DNA of 64,000 bases, from contig CAJTQA010000003.1 of the NCBI GenBank assembly GCA_910578455.1, forward strand, positions 38,573-102,572, written 5' to 3'. A model generated the notes under the pieces. The model worked only from the letters and a program-made list of their open reading frames with translations. It ran no database searches and was not told the DNA's origin. The DNA is from an uncultured Dorea sp. (GTDB lineage: Bacteria; Bacillota; Clostridia; Lachnospirales; Lachnospiraceae). The translations under genes and the position numbers were made by a program. Below, one piece after another: positions 35,494-43,802 of the stretch (position 1 is its first letter; each line of letters starts with the position of its first letter).

Positions 35494-35572
35494 TCCGGCA
35501 GGCTGGAGAGCTATGCATTGCCGGGGCAGCTTTGAGGAAGTTGAGGAAATATATTCTAGGAGGTAAAAGCAT

Positions 35573-36907
35573 ATGTCGTACGTTGATGAAGTTTTAGAGA
35601 GAGTAGTAGCGAAGAATCCTGCGGAGCCAGAGTTCCATCAGGCGGTAAAAGAAGTTCTTGAGTCTTTGAGGGTAGTCGTGGAGGCCAATGAGGAGCAGTT
35701 TAAGAAAGACGCGCTGCTGGAGCGGCTGGTAGAACCGGAGAGGCAGATTAAGTTCCGCGTTCCGTGGGTGGACGACAAGGGACAGGTTCAGGTGAATACC
35801 GGCTACCGCGTACAGTTTAACAGCGCTATTGGGCCATATAAGGGAGGGCTTCGCCTTCACCCGTCTGTAAACCTTGGAATCATCAAGTTCCTTGGCTTTG
35901 AGCAGATTTTTAAAAACTCGCTGACCGGCCTTCCTATCGGAGGCGGTAAGGGCGGCTCTGACTTTGACCCGAAAGGAAAGTCAGACAGGGAGGTTATGGC
36001 TTTCTGCCAGAGCTTTATGACAGAGCTTTGCAAATATATCGGCGCTGATACGGACGTTCCTGCCGGGGACATCGGAACAGGGGCAAGAGAGATTGGTTAC
36101 CTGTTCGGGCAGTATAAGAGAATTCGGGGCCTTTATGAAGGCGTGCTCACCGGAAAGGGATTGAGCTACGGCGGCTCTCTGGCAAGGACGGAGGCCACCG
36201 GGTATGGCCTTTTGTACCTGACGGAAGAGCTTCTTAAGATCAACGGCATGGATATCAAGGGAAAGACAATCGCCGTGTCCGGTTCTGGAAACGTTGCGAT
36301 CTATGCGATTGAGAAAGCGCATCAGTTAGGCGCGAAGGTGGTGACGGCAAGCGATTCTACCGGATGGGTATATGATCCAGAGGGAATTGACGTGGCAGCG
36401 CTGAAGGAGATAAAGGAAATTAACCGTGCAAGGCTTACGGAGTATAAGAATTACCGTCCGGATTCCCAGTATCACGAAGGGCGTGGCGTATGGTCCGTGA
36501 AAGTGGACATCGCGCTGCCGTGTGCGACTCAGAACGAACTTTTTATTGAGGATGCAAAGCAGCTTGTTGCCAACGGGTGCATCGCAGTGGCTGAGGGTGC
36601 GAATATGCCTACGACTATGGAGGCTACCGAGTATTTGCAGGAGAAAGGGATTCTGTTCGCTCCTGGCAAGGCGGCAAACGCAGGAGGCGTTGCAACATCC
36701 GCCCTTGAGATGTCGCAGAACAGCGAGCGCCTAAGCTGGTCTTTTGAGGAAGTGGATGCAAAACTTAAAAATATCATGGTAGATATCTGCCATAACATCG
36801 ACGATGCCGCAAAGCGCTATGAGCTTGACGGAAACTATGTGGCAGGAGCCAACATCGCAGGATTTGAGAAGGTTGTTGAGGCCATGACTGCACAGGGAAT
36901 CGTGTAA
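35573..36907 (+). CDS. gdhA: Glutamate dehydrogenase
   Basis: A 444-residue hexameric-type enzyme making glutamate from 2-oxoglutarate and ammonium. Typical motifs: GGLRLHPSVN, PIGGGKGGSDFDPKGKSD around the catalytic Lys, PAGDIGTGAREIG, and the nucleotide fold VSGSGNVAIYA. The Ser after beta-strand 2 (TASDSTGWV) suits NADPH. RBS CTAGGAGGTAAAAGCAT. It is alone between a leader hairpin and a strong terminator. Confidence 0.95.
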   Translation: MSYVDEVLERVVAKNPAEPEFHQAVKEVLESLRVVVEANEEQFKKDALLERLVEPERQIKFRVPWVDDKGQVQVNTGYRVQFNSAIGPYKGGLRLHPSVNLGIIKFLGFEQIFKNSLTGLPIGGGKGGSDFDPKGKSDREVMAFCQSFMTELCKYIGADTDVPAGDIGTGAREIGYLFGQYKRIRGLYEGVLTGKGLSYGGSLARTEATGYGLLYLTEELLKINGMDIKGKTIAVSGSGNVAIYAIEKAHQLGAKVVTASDSTGWVYDPEGIDVAALKEIKEINRARLTEYKNYRPDSQYHEGRGVWSVKVDIALPCATQNELFIEDAKQLVANGCIAVAEGANMPTTMEATEYLQEKGILFAPGKAANAGGVATSALEMSQNSERLSWSFEEVDAKLKNIMVDICHNIDDAAKRYELDGNYVAGANIAGFEKVVEAMTAQGIV

Positions 36908-36915
36908 GGTTATTG

Positions 36916-36952
36916 TACAAAAAAGGGTGCCGGGGCACCCTTTTTTCTTTAG
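36916..36952. terminator. Bidirectional terminator of gdhA and the symporter operon
   Basis: GGGTGCC/GGCACCC with an A-run before and a T-run after can stop transcription from both strands. It lies between convergent gdhA and the symporter gene. Confidence 0.9.
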
Positions 36953-36963
36953 GCTGTGAGGAA

Positions 36964-38436
36964 TTATTCTATTCTGCCGCAAAAAAAATGATTCAGAGAA
37001 TCCACTACATCAATGGTAGTCTTAACCGGCCTGGTGGCGAGGCTTACTGCAGCAAAGACAATCAGAGCGGCTATAAGGCCCCACAGCCCTGCCATAAGCC
37101 CAAGGGGGTTGGGCACGATGAATGTCGTAAACAGCATGACGGCCTCTCCGATGAGAATACTGGAAAGCGCGCCCTGCGGCGTTGCCTTTTTCCAGTAGAT
37201 GCCGCCTAGCATGGCGGGAGCCAGCGCCGCGACGCCTCCGTTTGCCAGAGCTAAGATATCGCTGATAAGGCCCGGCCTCATCAGTGCGACGATGACGGAG
37301 CAGAAACCGAAAGCAAGCGTTGCCAGCTTGGCAATCCTGTACTGTGAATAGTCATCCGCGGATTTGTTGATATAGGTTTTATAAATGTCTGTGGATACCA
37401 TGGTGCTGACCGCATGCAGCTGGGAGTCTCCGGTGGACATGGAGGCAGCCAGCGCTCCTGAGATGACAAGGGCAGCAAACACGATTGGCGTATATTTTAA
37501 AAGTAGTTCTGGGAAGATGGTGTCCGGCGACTCCAATCCTGGCATCAGTATGTTTCCTGCCATGCCTACTGCGGGAAGAAAGACATAGATGGATGTCAGG
37601 TAGATGGATGAAAAGACGGAGGACCACTTCAGCACCTTTAAAGATTTCCCTGCAAAGAACCGGAGGGTTACATGCGGGAACATCATCATGCCGATGGTGA
37701 TTACCGTCCACCTTGAGATCCAGTCGGTTGCCGTGACCACCCCGTTAGGGCCGGGCAGCGTGAGGAGAGACGGTACTTCGCTGTAGACGTTTTGGTATGC
37801 CGCCGCAACGCTGCCGAAATTCGTCTTCAGGATGAGATAGGAGCCGATGACCATGCCAACCCACATGAATACACCTTGAGCGGCATCCGTGAGCGCGACT
37901 CCCTTCATTCCGCCCATCCATACGAGCACGATCATAATGGCGAAAAAGATAATCGTGCCGACCTCATACTTCAGCCGTCCGCCGCTTATGGTCTGGAAGA
38001 TATAGCCGGAGCCGATGGCCTGCATGGCCACATAGGGAACCGTGAATACCATGGCGATTACGGTGACTACAAGGCCGATTGCCCGGTTTTCATACACGTC
38101 GCTGATATATTGGGACATGGACATGTACCCTCTCGTCTTTCCGAGATACCAGAACCTCCTGCCAATGACCCAGAACAGTACGCCGGGGAATACAGTCCAG
38201 ATTCCGTTGACCCACCAGCCGATTCCGTTGTTGTAGACAAATCCTCCCGCGCCCAGGAAGGCATATGAACTGTGGTAAGTGGCGCTAAAAGTGAGGGTCA
38301 GGACGAAGACGCCCAGGGAGCTGCTTGCTGTTGCAAAATCCTTGATGTTTTTCTTGTCCTGCCGGGATGCGTAAAAAGCGATCCCGAAAAGAGATAACGT
38401 ATAGAGAGCCAGTATCATTAATCCTGTATTATTCAT
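36964..38436 (-). CDS. Sodium:solute symporter (SSS family)
   Basis: A 490-residue protein with 12-13 membrane helices of the SSS fold (PanF/proline permease type). Seen: LTLTFSATYHSSYAFLGAGG, GYMSMSQYISDVY and GALAASMSTGDSQLHAVSTM, which carries the sodium-site Ser residues. ATG 38436 has TGAGGAGGATACC in front; the GTG at 38451 would place that site inside the gene. It overlaps the small membrane-protein gene by 8 bp and shares an operon with a creatininase-like amidohydrolase, so the cargo may be the substrate of that enzyme. Confidence 0.85.
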   Translation of the reverse strand: MNNTGLMILALYTLSLFGIAFYASRQDKKNIKDFATASSSLGVFVLTLTFSATYHSSYAFLGAGGFVYNNGIGWWVNGIWTVFPGVLFWVIGRRFWYLGKTRGYMSMSQYISDVYENRAIGLVVTVIAMVFTVPYVAMQAIGSGYIFQTISGGRLKYEVGTIIFFAIMIVLVWMGGMKGVALTDAAQGVFMWVGMVIGSYLILKTNFGSVAAAYQNVYSEVPSLLTLPGPNGVVTATDWISRWTVITIGMMMFPHVTLRFFAGKSLKVLKWSSVFSSIYLTSIYVFLPAVGMAGNILMPGLESPDTIFPELLLKYTPIVFAALVISGALAASMSTGDSQLHAVSTMVSTDIYKTYINKSADDYSQYRIAKLATLAFGFCSVIVALMRPGLISDILALANGGVAALAPAMLGGIYWKKATPQGALSSILIGEAVMLFTTFIVPNPLGLMAGLWGLIAALIVFAAVSLATRPVKTTIDVVDSLNHFFCGRIE

Positions 38437-38674
38437 AGGTATCCTCCTCACTGTAGTCCTTTTTCCACGACCGGATCGTCAGGCACCCGGCCAGGAAAGC
38501 GATGATCGCCGCAATGTACCATGCGTTGAGCCAGACGAGGAGCGTAGGCCACCCCAGGATGAACGGATGCGTTCCGGCATAGTCGCTTACCAGGTTGACT
38601 ACCGGCGGGTTTACCATAATTAAGACAAGTAAAAAGACTGCGTATATTACTTTTTCATTTGCGGATAGTTTCAT
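38429..38674 (-). CDS. Small two-helix membrane protein paired with the symporter
   Basis: An 81-residue protein with membrane helices at about 10-30 and 48-66 and a charged tail. Small proteins of this kind (YhdT/DUF997-like) often sit directly before an SSS symporter gene, here with an 8-bp overlap, and are probably accessory subunits. The family link is by size and position. Confidence 0.65.
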   Translation of the reverse strand: MKLSANEKVIYAVFLLVLIMVNPPVVNLVSDYAGTHPFILGWPTLLVWLNAWYIAAIIAFLAGCLTIRSWKKDYSEEDTYE

Positions 38675-38692
38675 TGCTTTTCCTCCTTTCGC

Positions 38693-39463
38693 TTATCTTT
38701 CTCTCAGTGTTTCGATGACTTCCACTAAACGTTTCACCAAGTGCTCGTGATAGGATTTTCCTTTCTGAGCGTCGGCTTTTGTGGGCTCTCCGGAAGTTCC
38801 TCCGGCAATCTCGGCATTTTTTTTGGCATGCGCGTATGTGCTTGGAACATAACAGAGCGTATCTTTTTCATAGGACGGGTCCACGGAATACAGATGAGCG
38901 TCCTTTACCGGGTTGTCCTTTGCCAGCGCAAGATTTACCAGATCCGGGTAGCGGTACATCATGTGGGAAGTCTCAATTTCCTCTGCGTGGCCGACTGCGC
39001 CGAATCCCAGATCTTTCACGATCTCTTTGGACATGTAGGCGGGGTCGAAGATCTTTACTGCCATGTCAAGCTCCCTCTGTATTTTTTCCGCCGCAAGCTG
39101 CATCCATACAACATTTACGATGCGGTGCCCGTTAATCATGATCAGCTTGCGGATCCCGTGGTGGCTTAAAGATGCCGCGATATCAAATGTGATTTCTGAG
39201 AGTATCTCGGGGCGGATGGTAATCGTTCCCGGCCTCACCATGTGGTGGGGGCTCCATCCGAACCACAGCGGAGGAACGATGAGGGCGCCTGCCTCCTTTG
39301 CAGCGTCTTCAGCCAATGTAATTGCCACGTAGCTGTCGGTGCCAAGCGGCATGTGGCAGCCGTGCTGCTCTACGCTGCCCACCGGGAGGATGGCGACTTT
39401 GCCGGCATTTTGGATTGCTTTTTTGGCCTCTTCCCATGACATGTCCTGTAACCATTGATTCAT
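38693..39463 (-). CDS. Creatininase family amidohydrolase
   Basis: A 256-residue metal-dependent hydrolase of the creatinine amidohydrolase family. Metal-binding motifs: PVGSVEQHGCHMPLGTDSY near residue 28 (Glu, His, Asp), INGHR near residue 110, and GHAEEIETSH near 158. It opens cyclic or linear amides; actual substrates in this family include creatinine and others, so the name is not proof. It is first in an operon with the SSS symporter and divergent from a Crp/Fnr regulator across a shared operator. Confidence 0.82.
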   Translation of the reverse strand: MNQWLQDMSWEEAKKAIQNAGKVAILPVGSVEQHGCHMPLGTDSYVAITLAEDAAKEAGALIVPPLWFGWSPHHMVRPGTITIRPEILSEITFDIAASLSHHGIRKLIMINGHRIVNVVWMQLAAEKIQRELDMAVKIFDPAYMSKEIVKDLGFGAVGHAEEIETSHMMYRYPDLVNLALAKDNPVKDAHLYSVDPSYEKDTLCYVPSTYAHAKKNAEIAGGTSGEPTKADAQKGKSYHEHLVKRLVEVIETLRER

Positions 39464-39544
39464 ATTGATTTACACCTCCTGATGCCCTTTCGCTGAGGGC
39501 AATGATTTTTGATAATTTTATTTTACTGGAAAAATATTTTGAAT

Positions 39545-39564
39545 AATGTGTCATGTAACACATT
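39545..39564. promoter_or_regulatory. Crp/Fnr-type palindromic operator
   Basis: AATGTGT and ACACATT form a perfect inverted repeat with 6 bp between, the classic layout of a Crp/Fnr site. It lies between the divergent creatininase operon and crp-like gene, about 80 bp from the first start and 70 bp from the second. Confidence 0.7.
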
Positions 39565-39606
39565 GATGCAAAAAATATTGTTGAATTTACAGAAAATGTC
39601 TATTAT

Positions 39607-39612
39607 TATAAT
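39607..39612 (+). promoter_or_regulatory. -10 element of the Crp/Fnr-like gene
   Basis: A perfect TATAAT lies 23 bp before the start codon. A -35 is unclear (TTGAAT is 20 bp away, TTTACA 15 bp), as expected if a regulator helps. Confidence 0.45.
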
Positions 39613-39634
39613 AGGCATAAGAGGAGGAGAAAAC

Positions 39635-40264
39635 ATGCAGAAGGATATGGTTGACTTTTACCGCCGCTGTAATTTTAAATATTTCAGTGAATATGGACAA
39701 AGAGAAGATTACCCGCCTAAATTCATGATCGGATGCGGCGGCGTGCATGCGGAGCATGTATACCTGATATTGGGCGGGCGCATCCGGCAGTATTTTGTCA
39801 ACAGCCGTGGAGTGGAAAAGACGATGCTGCTGCTGTCAAAAGGCGATATGTTCGGAGAGGTGACCGCGCTGCAGAGGGATATGGACCAGGTGGCAACCCA
39901 GACGCTGACAAAAGTTTCTGTCCGTAAGATTCCTGTGGCTTCTTTTGAGAAAGCGCTGAGAGAGAATGCTGAATTGTCGTTTTCCGTGGCGTTTATGCTC
40001 TCGTACAAAATAAGGATCCTCATGCCGCAGATTCAGGACGCATCGTTCTGCAATACAGAAGAAAGGCTGAAAAACCTTCTGATCCGTCTGTCCGTCCAGC
40101 AGGGCGTTCCGGTTTCCCAGGGAATCCGCCTTCCGCGTAAATATACGCATGAGGAGCTGGCAAACATGATTTCTTCCACCCGAAGCACAGTATCGAGGAT
40201 TATGAAAGGGCTGGCGGAAGAAGGATTTATAAAAATCATTGACCGGTATATTTATTTATCATGA
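39635..40264 (+). CDS. Crp/Fnr family transcription regulator
   Basis: A 209-residue regulator with an N-terminal cyclic-nucleotide-like beta barrel (YLILGGRIRQYF, LLLSKGDMFGEV) and a C-terminal winged helix (YTHEELANMISSTRSTVSRIMKGL). The barrel lacks the clear cAMP-binding Arg-Ser set, and there is no Fnr-type Cys cluster, so the effector is unknown. It is divergent from the symporter/creatininase operon and probably controls it through the palindrome at 39545-39564. ATG 39635 follows AGAGGAGGAGAAAAC. Confidence 0.85.
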   Translation: MQKDMVDFYRRCNFKYFSEYGQREDYPPKFMIGCGGVHAEHVYLILGGRIRQYFVNSRGVEKTMLLLSKGDMFGEVTALQRDMDQVATQTLTKVSVRKIPVASFEKALRENAELSFSVAFMLSYKIRILMPQIQDASFCNTEERLKNLLIRLSVQQGVPVSQGIRLPRKYTHEELANMISSTRSTVSRIMKGLAEEGFIKIIDRYIYLS

Positions 40265-40292
40265 GTACCATTTTGCCCGGCGGAAAGATTGC

Positions 40293-40421
40293 TACTGTTC
40301 ACTTCGTGACCAGTAACATTCGCAATTCCATCTAAAATTCGCTCCGCGAATGGGATTTGCTCACTCCTGAATCACTTTCTTACGGTCTGTGCAGTGAATG
40401 CACAGACCTGTGTGAACAGTA
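40293..40421. repeat. 129-bp inverted-repeat element (MITE-like)
   Basis: TACTGTTCAC at 40293-40302 is matched by its reverse complement at 40412-40421. Inside are ATTCGC/GCGAAT and a strong 9-bp stem GGTCTGTGC/GCACAGACC at 40384-40408. No gene is inside. It resembles a small palindromic mobile repeat; other copies in the genome would prove it. Confidence 0.55.
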
Positions 40422-40462
40422 ACGAAAGATTTTACAAAAAATAAAAAACATTGAAAAAAGTG

Positions 40463-40492
40463 TTGACAAATACTGACAAAGGATAGTATAAT
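40463..40492 (+). promoter_or_regulatory. Promoter of the tRNA-Val/tRNA-Met pair
   Basis: TTGACA at 40463-40468 and TATAAT at 40487-40492 with an 18-bp spacer, 38 bp before the first tRNA. Confidence 0.8.
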
Positions 40493-40529
40493 AGCAAAGC
40501 GGGTTTGAGAAAAGAATCTGCAAAGATAT

Positions 40530-40602
40530 GGGATCATAGCTCAGCTGGGAGAGCATCTGCCTTACAAGCAGAGGGTCATAGGTTCGAGCCCTATTGGTCC
40601 CA
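40530..40602 (+). tRNA. tRNA-Val (TAC)
   Basis: A full cloverleaf: acceptor GGGATCA/TGGTCCC (with one G-T pair), D-loop AGCTCAGCTGGGAG, anticodon arm CTGCCTTACAAGCAG with TAC, T-arm GGTTCGAGCC. No CCA is encoded. Confidence 0.95.
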
Positions 40603-40612
40603 TACTATATCT

Positions 40613-40686
40613 GGCGGGATAGCTCAGTTGGCTAGAGCACACGGTTCATACCCGTGGTGTCGCTGGTTCAAATCCAGTTCCCGCTA
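40613..40686 (+). tRNA. tRNA-Met (CAT)
   Basis: Acceptor GGCGGGA/TCCCGCT, D-arm AGCTCAGTTGGCTAGAG, anticodon arm CACGGTTCATACCCGTG with CAT, T-arm GGTTCAAATCC. It lacks initiator features, so it is elongator Met or a lysidine-modified Ile tRNA. 10 bp after tRNA-Val. Confidence 0.92.
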
Positions 40687-40810
40687 TTTACAGGGAAAGA
40701 GACGGTTGGTGGCTGTCTCTTTTTTCGTATACAATGCTGCGGCAGGAAAAAGCAGGATTTCATATGACGGGGCCGGCAGCAGGCAATCAGGATGAAAGAG
40801 AGGGTGGGAT

Positions 40811-41032
40811 ATGAGCAGCAGATCACGGTTATATCTTTATATTGCGGCGGGGGCATACCTGGCGTATAACGGGTTCGGCCTTGTGAGGAATGCATTGGCG
40901 GAGCGCCCGGATAACAGCGCGCTGTATATGGTGTTTGGCGTTGCTTTTGTGATAATCGGCGGATTTTTGGCAGTAAAAAGCATCCGGGATATTTCAAAAG
41001 GGAATGATGACGATAATGCGGAAGGAGAATAG
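40811..41032 (+). CDS. Small two-helix membrane protein
   Basis: A 73-residue protein with membrane helices at about 7-27 and 38-58 and an acidic tail ending DDDNAEGE. RBS AGAGGGTGGGAT before the start. No family recognised. It sits 3 bp before ispF and may share its transcript. Confidence 0.6.
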   Translation: MSSRSRLYLYIAAGAYLAYNGFGLVRNALAERPDNSALYMVFGVAFVIIGGFLAVKSIRDISKGNDDDNAEGE

Positions 41033-41035
41033 GCG

Positions 41036-41512
41036 ATGCGGATTGGCATGGGATATGACGTCCACCGGCTGGTGGAAGGAAGAAAACTGATTCTGGGCGG
41101 TGTTGAGATTCCTTATGAGAAAGGGCTTTTAGGGCATTCAGACGCAGATGTCCTTTTGCATGCCATTATGGACGCTCTCCTTGGAGCGGCTGCCCTTGGG
41201 GATATAGGGAAGCATTTTCCGGACACGGATCCGGAATATGAGGGCGCGTCAAGCATTAGGCTTATGGAGCATGTGGCGCAGCTGATACGCGGTAAAGGAT
41301 ATAGAGTAGAGAATGTCGATGCCACGATTATCGCGCAGAGGCCGAAGATGGCTCCTCACATAGAGGAGATGAGAAAAAATACTGCGAAGGCATTGGGGAT
41401 CGATGCGGATCAGGTGAATATCAAGGCTACAACGGAAGAAGGGCTTGGGTTTACCGGAACCGGAGAGGGGATATCATCCCAGGCGGCAGCATGTCTTGAA
41501 AGGATAGAATAA
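41036..41512 (+). CDS. ispF: 2-C-methyl-D-erythritol 2,4-cyclodiphosphate synthase
   Basis: A 158-residue enzyme of the MEP isoprenoid pathway. GMGYDVHRL holds the Asp-His metal ligands, LGHSDADVLLHAIMDALLGAA the third His, and the C-terminal IKATTEEGLGFTG is the family signature. Length is standard. No other MEP gene is in view. Confidence 0.95.
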   Translation: MRIGMGYDVHRLVEGRKLILGGVEIPYEKGLLGHSDADVLLHAIMDALLGAAALGDIGKHFPDTDPEYEGASSIRLMEHVAQLIRGKGYRVENVDATIIAQRPKMAPHIEEMRKNTAKALGIDADQVNIKATTEEGLGFTGTGEGISSQAAACLERIE

Positions 41513-41523
41513 GGAGTCCGGTT

Positions 41524-42504
41524 ATGGAGATAAGGAAATTAGGGCAGGATGAAAAAGCGGGCACGAGGGCTCTGTACGAAGAAGTCTTTTTGGAGGACAG
41601 CGAAGCCTTTGTGGACTACTATTATACGGAAAAGACGAAGGACAATGTCGTCTATGGGGCAGAAGAAGACGGGCGGTTTCAGGCGATGCTGCATTTAAAC
41701 CCCTATGTGCTGTCGGTGAATGGCTCGGAGCGTAAGGCTCATTATATTGTTGCGGTCGCTACAAGGAGAGAGTACCGCAGGCGCGGCTATATGGCGGCTC
41801 TCATAAGGCGCGCCCTCAGGGATATGTACAGAGCCGGGGAGACCTTTACCTTTTTGATGCCTGCGGCGGAAGAAATCTACCTGCCCCATGATTTCCGTAC
41901 AGTGTATGAACAGGAGAAACGCTACTACAGCGGGCAGGAAGGGTACGAACCTCTGAGGGCGGGAGAGTGCGGCGCGCTGTCGGAGGCGGCTGATGCGTAT
42001 TTGAGCGCGTCCTGCCAGGTGTTCGCAAAGCGAAGCGAGGCGTACTACCGGAGGCTTATGAAGGAGTGCGCCAGCGACGGCGGGCGGCTGATGGTAAAAA
42101 AAGAGGGCGGCGGGATTTCGGACTGCCGGATTTTCTTCCCGGATCCTGATGAGGGGAAACCAAAGATCATGACCCGCATCATTGACGTTAGACGGATGCT
42201 TATGGCGGTCACGGCCAGAAGCTTTATGGCGGCGTGTTTCTTCGTCACCGATCCGGTGATTGAGGAGAATAACCGGTGCGTCATGATTACCGGAACTGAA
42301 TTTTCCGGCATCATGCTGATGGATGGGAAAGCGGAGAACAGCGAAGGGGAGATTACGGTTGCCGCTCTTGCCAGCCTTCTGTTCGGCGCGAAGAGCACGG
42401 AAGAAGTGTGCAGGGAAAAGGGCGTTAAGATGACGGAGAGGATGAAGGGCGAGCTTGCAAAGCTCGTGCCTCTATCGAAGATTTATCTGAATGAGACAGT
42501 GTAG
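41524..42504 (+). CDS. GNAT N-acetyltransferase, Eis-like
   Basis: A 326-residue protein with an N-terminal GNAT domain (VAVATRREYRRRGYMAALIRRAL is split over residues 77-99 and contains the acetyl-CoA loop RRRGYMAA) and a longer C-terminal part like the sterol-carrier-type domain of Eis acetyltransferases. Eis relatives modify amines such as aminoglycosides or protein lysines; the target here is unknown. It lies 11 bp after ispF. Confidence 0.78.
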   Translation: MEIRKLGQDEKAGTRALYEEVFLEDSEAFVDYYYTEKTKDNVVYGAEEDGRFQAMLHLNPYVLSVNGSERKAHYIVAVATRREYRRRGYMAALIRRALRDMYRAGETFTFLMPAAEEIYLPHDFRTVYEQEKRYYSGQEGYEPLRAGECGALSEAADAYLSASCQVFAKRSEAYYRRLMKECASDGGRLMVKKEGGGISDCRIFFPDPDEGKPKIMTRIIDVRRMLMAVTARSFMAACFFVTDPVIEENNRCVMITGTEFSGIMLMDGKAENSEGEITVAALASLLFGAKSTEEVCREKGVKMTERMKGELAKLVPLSKIYLNETV

Positions 42505-42526
42505 GTACTGAAAAGGAGGGGGAGCC

Positions 42527-43645
42527 ATGCAGGAGAAAAGGCCGTTTATCAGCTGGGAGCTGGCAGAGGATTTTATGGCGGCGGTATTCGAGAAACACGG
42601 CGTGCCGGAAAGTGACGCACATATCTGTGCGGAGGTTTTGTTGGAAAGCGACAGGCGGGGGATTGAGAGCCACGGGTGCAATCGGTTTAAGCCAATCTAT
42701 ATCGACCGGATCCGGGACGGCATATTGAACCCTAAGACAGAGTTTGAGATAGTGAAGGAGACAGCCACGACGGCGGTAGCTGACGGGCACAACGGCATGG
42801 GCATGGTGATCGGGATAAAGGCGATGCAGCTTGCTATAGACAAGGCCAAAGCATACGGCATGGGCATGGTGGCGGTACGCAATTCCACGCATTACGGAAT
42901 CGCGGGCTACTATGCCACGATGTGCACGGAAAATGACATGATCGGCATTACGGGAACCAATGCCAGGCCGTCTATCGCCCCTACTTTCGGGGTGGAGAAC
43001 ATGCTGGGGACCAATCCCATCACTTTTGGGCTGCCGACAGACGAGGACTTTCCGTTTGTGCTGGACTGCGCTACGTCGATCTCCCAGAGGGGGAAGATAG
43101 AGTTCTATGCGAGGAACGGGATGGATACGCCTTCGGGCATGGTCATAGGAAGGGACGGAACGGCGCTGACGGACAGCGAAGGAATCCTCAGAGGGTTAAA
43201 TAGCGGGGAGGCGGCGCTCACTCCCCTGGGAGGCATCGGAGAGGAGCTTGCGGGATATAAAGGCTACGGTTACGCTACGGTAGTGGAGATTCTCTCCGCA
43301 GCTCTCCAGGCAGGAAGTTTCCTCAAGATGCTGTCGGGAATCGGAGAGAACGGGGAAAAGATCCCCTATCCGCTGGGACATTTTTTTATTGCCATCGACA
43401 CGGAGGCTTTTATGGGGGCGGAAACCTTTAAGAAGACGGCGGGCGAGATTTTAAGGCAGCTCCGGGCATCCGAGAAGGCTCCGGGCCAAGAGAGGATCTA
43501 TACAGCGGGGGAAAAGGAGCATGAAGTGCGGCAGTTTCGCAAAGACAGAGGCGTTCCCATCGGCGGGGCGCTGCAGAAAGAGTTTATCTCTATGCGGGAT
43601 GAACTGGGGCTTACGCAGTTTGTGTTCCCTTTTGAGAAGATATGA
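42527..43645 (+). CDS. Ldh2-type malate/L-lactate dehydrogenase family protein
   Basis: A 372-residue NAD(P)-dependent oxidoreductase of the Ldh2 family (malate, L-lactate, ureidoglycolate and related 2-hydroxyacids). RGIESHGCNRF near residue 44 holds the catalytic His, VRNSTHYGIAGYYA near 119 a second, and GTNPITFGLP and GYKGYGYATVVEILSAAL are family blocks. It follows the GNAT gene after 22 bp with RBS AAAAGGAGGGGGAGCC. The substrate cannot be told. Confidence 0.85.
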   Translation: MQEKRPFISWELAEDFMAAVFEKHGVPESDAHICAEVLLESDRRGIESHGCNRFKPIYIDRIRDGILNPKTEFEIVKETATTAVADGHNGMGMVIGIKAMQLAIDKAKAYGMGMVAVRNSTHYGIAGYYATMCTENDMIGITGTNARPSIAPTFGVENMLGTNPITFGLPTDEDFPFVLDCATSISQRGKIEFYARNGMDTPSGMVIGRDGTALTDSEGILRGLNSGEAALTPLGGIGEELAGYKGYGYATVVEILSAALQAGSFLKMLSGIGENGEKIPYPLGHFFIAIDTEAFMGAETFKKTAGEILRQLRASEKAPGQERIYTAGEKEHEVRQFRKDRGVPIGGALQKEFISMRDELGLTQFVFPFEKI

Positions 43646-43678
43646 GCATATGCCCTGCGGGGCTTATGCAAAATGCGG

Positions 43679-43713
43679 CATGTGCCGGGCAGAAGTCTGG
43701 CGCATGTTTTTTT
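43679..43713 (+). terminator. Terminator after the Ldh2 gene
   Basis: CATGTGCCGG at 43679-43688 pairs with CTGGCGCATG (two G-T pairs) and is followed by seven T. A smaller hairpin (GCATATGCCC/GGGCTTATGC) lies just before it. Confidence 0.85.
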
Positions 43714-43742
43714 GTTTTTCTTTAGAAATTCTTTCGTTTTTC

Positions 43743-43775
43743 AAGGGCATGCCCTTAAGAAACGTTATCTATACT
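43743..43775 (+). promoter_or_regulatory. Promoter region with a 14-bp palindrome, response-regulator operon
   Basis: AAGGGCATGCCCTT (43743-43756) is a perfect palindrome placed over the -35 region, with TATACT at 43770-43775 as -10. No good -35 exists, so control through the palindrome is likely. Confidence 0.5.
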
Positions 43776-43802
43776 TTTTAACATCAAAGGAGGAGAAGGG
43801 TT

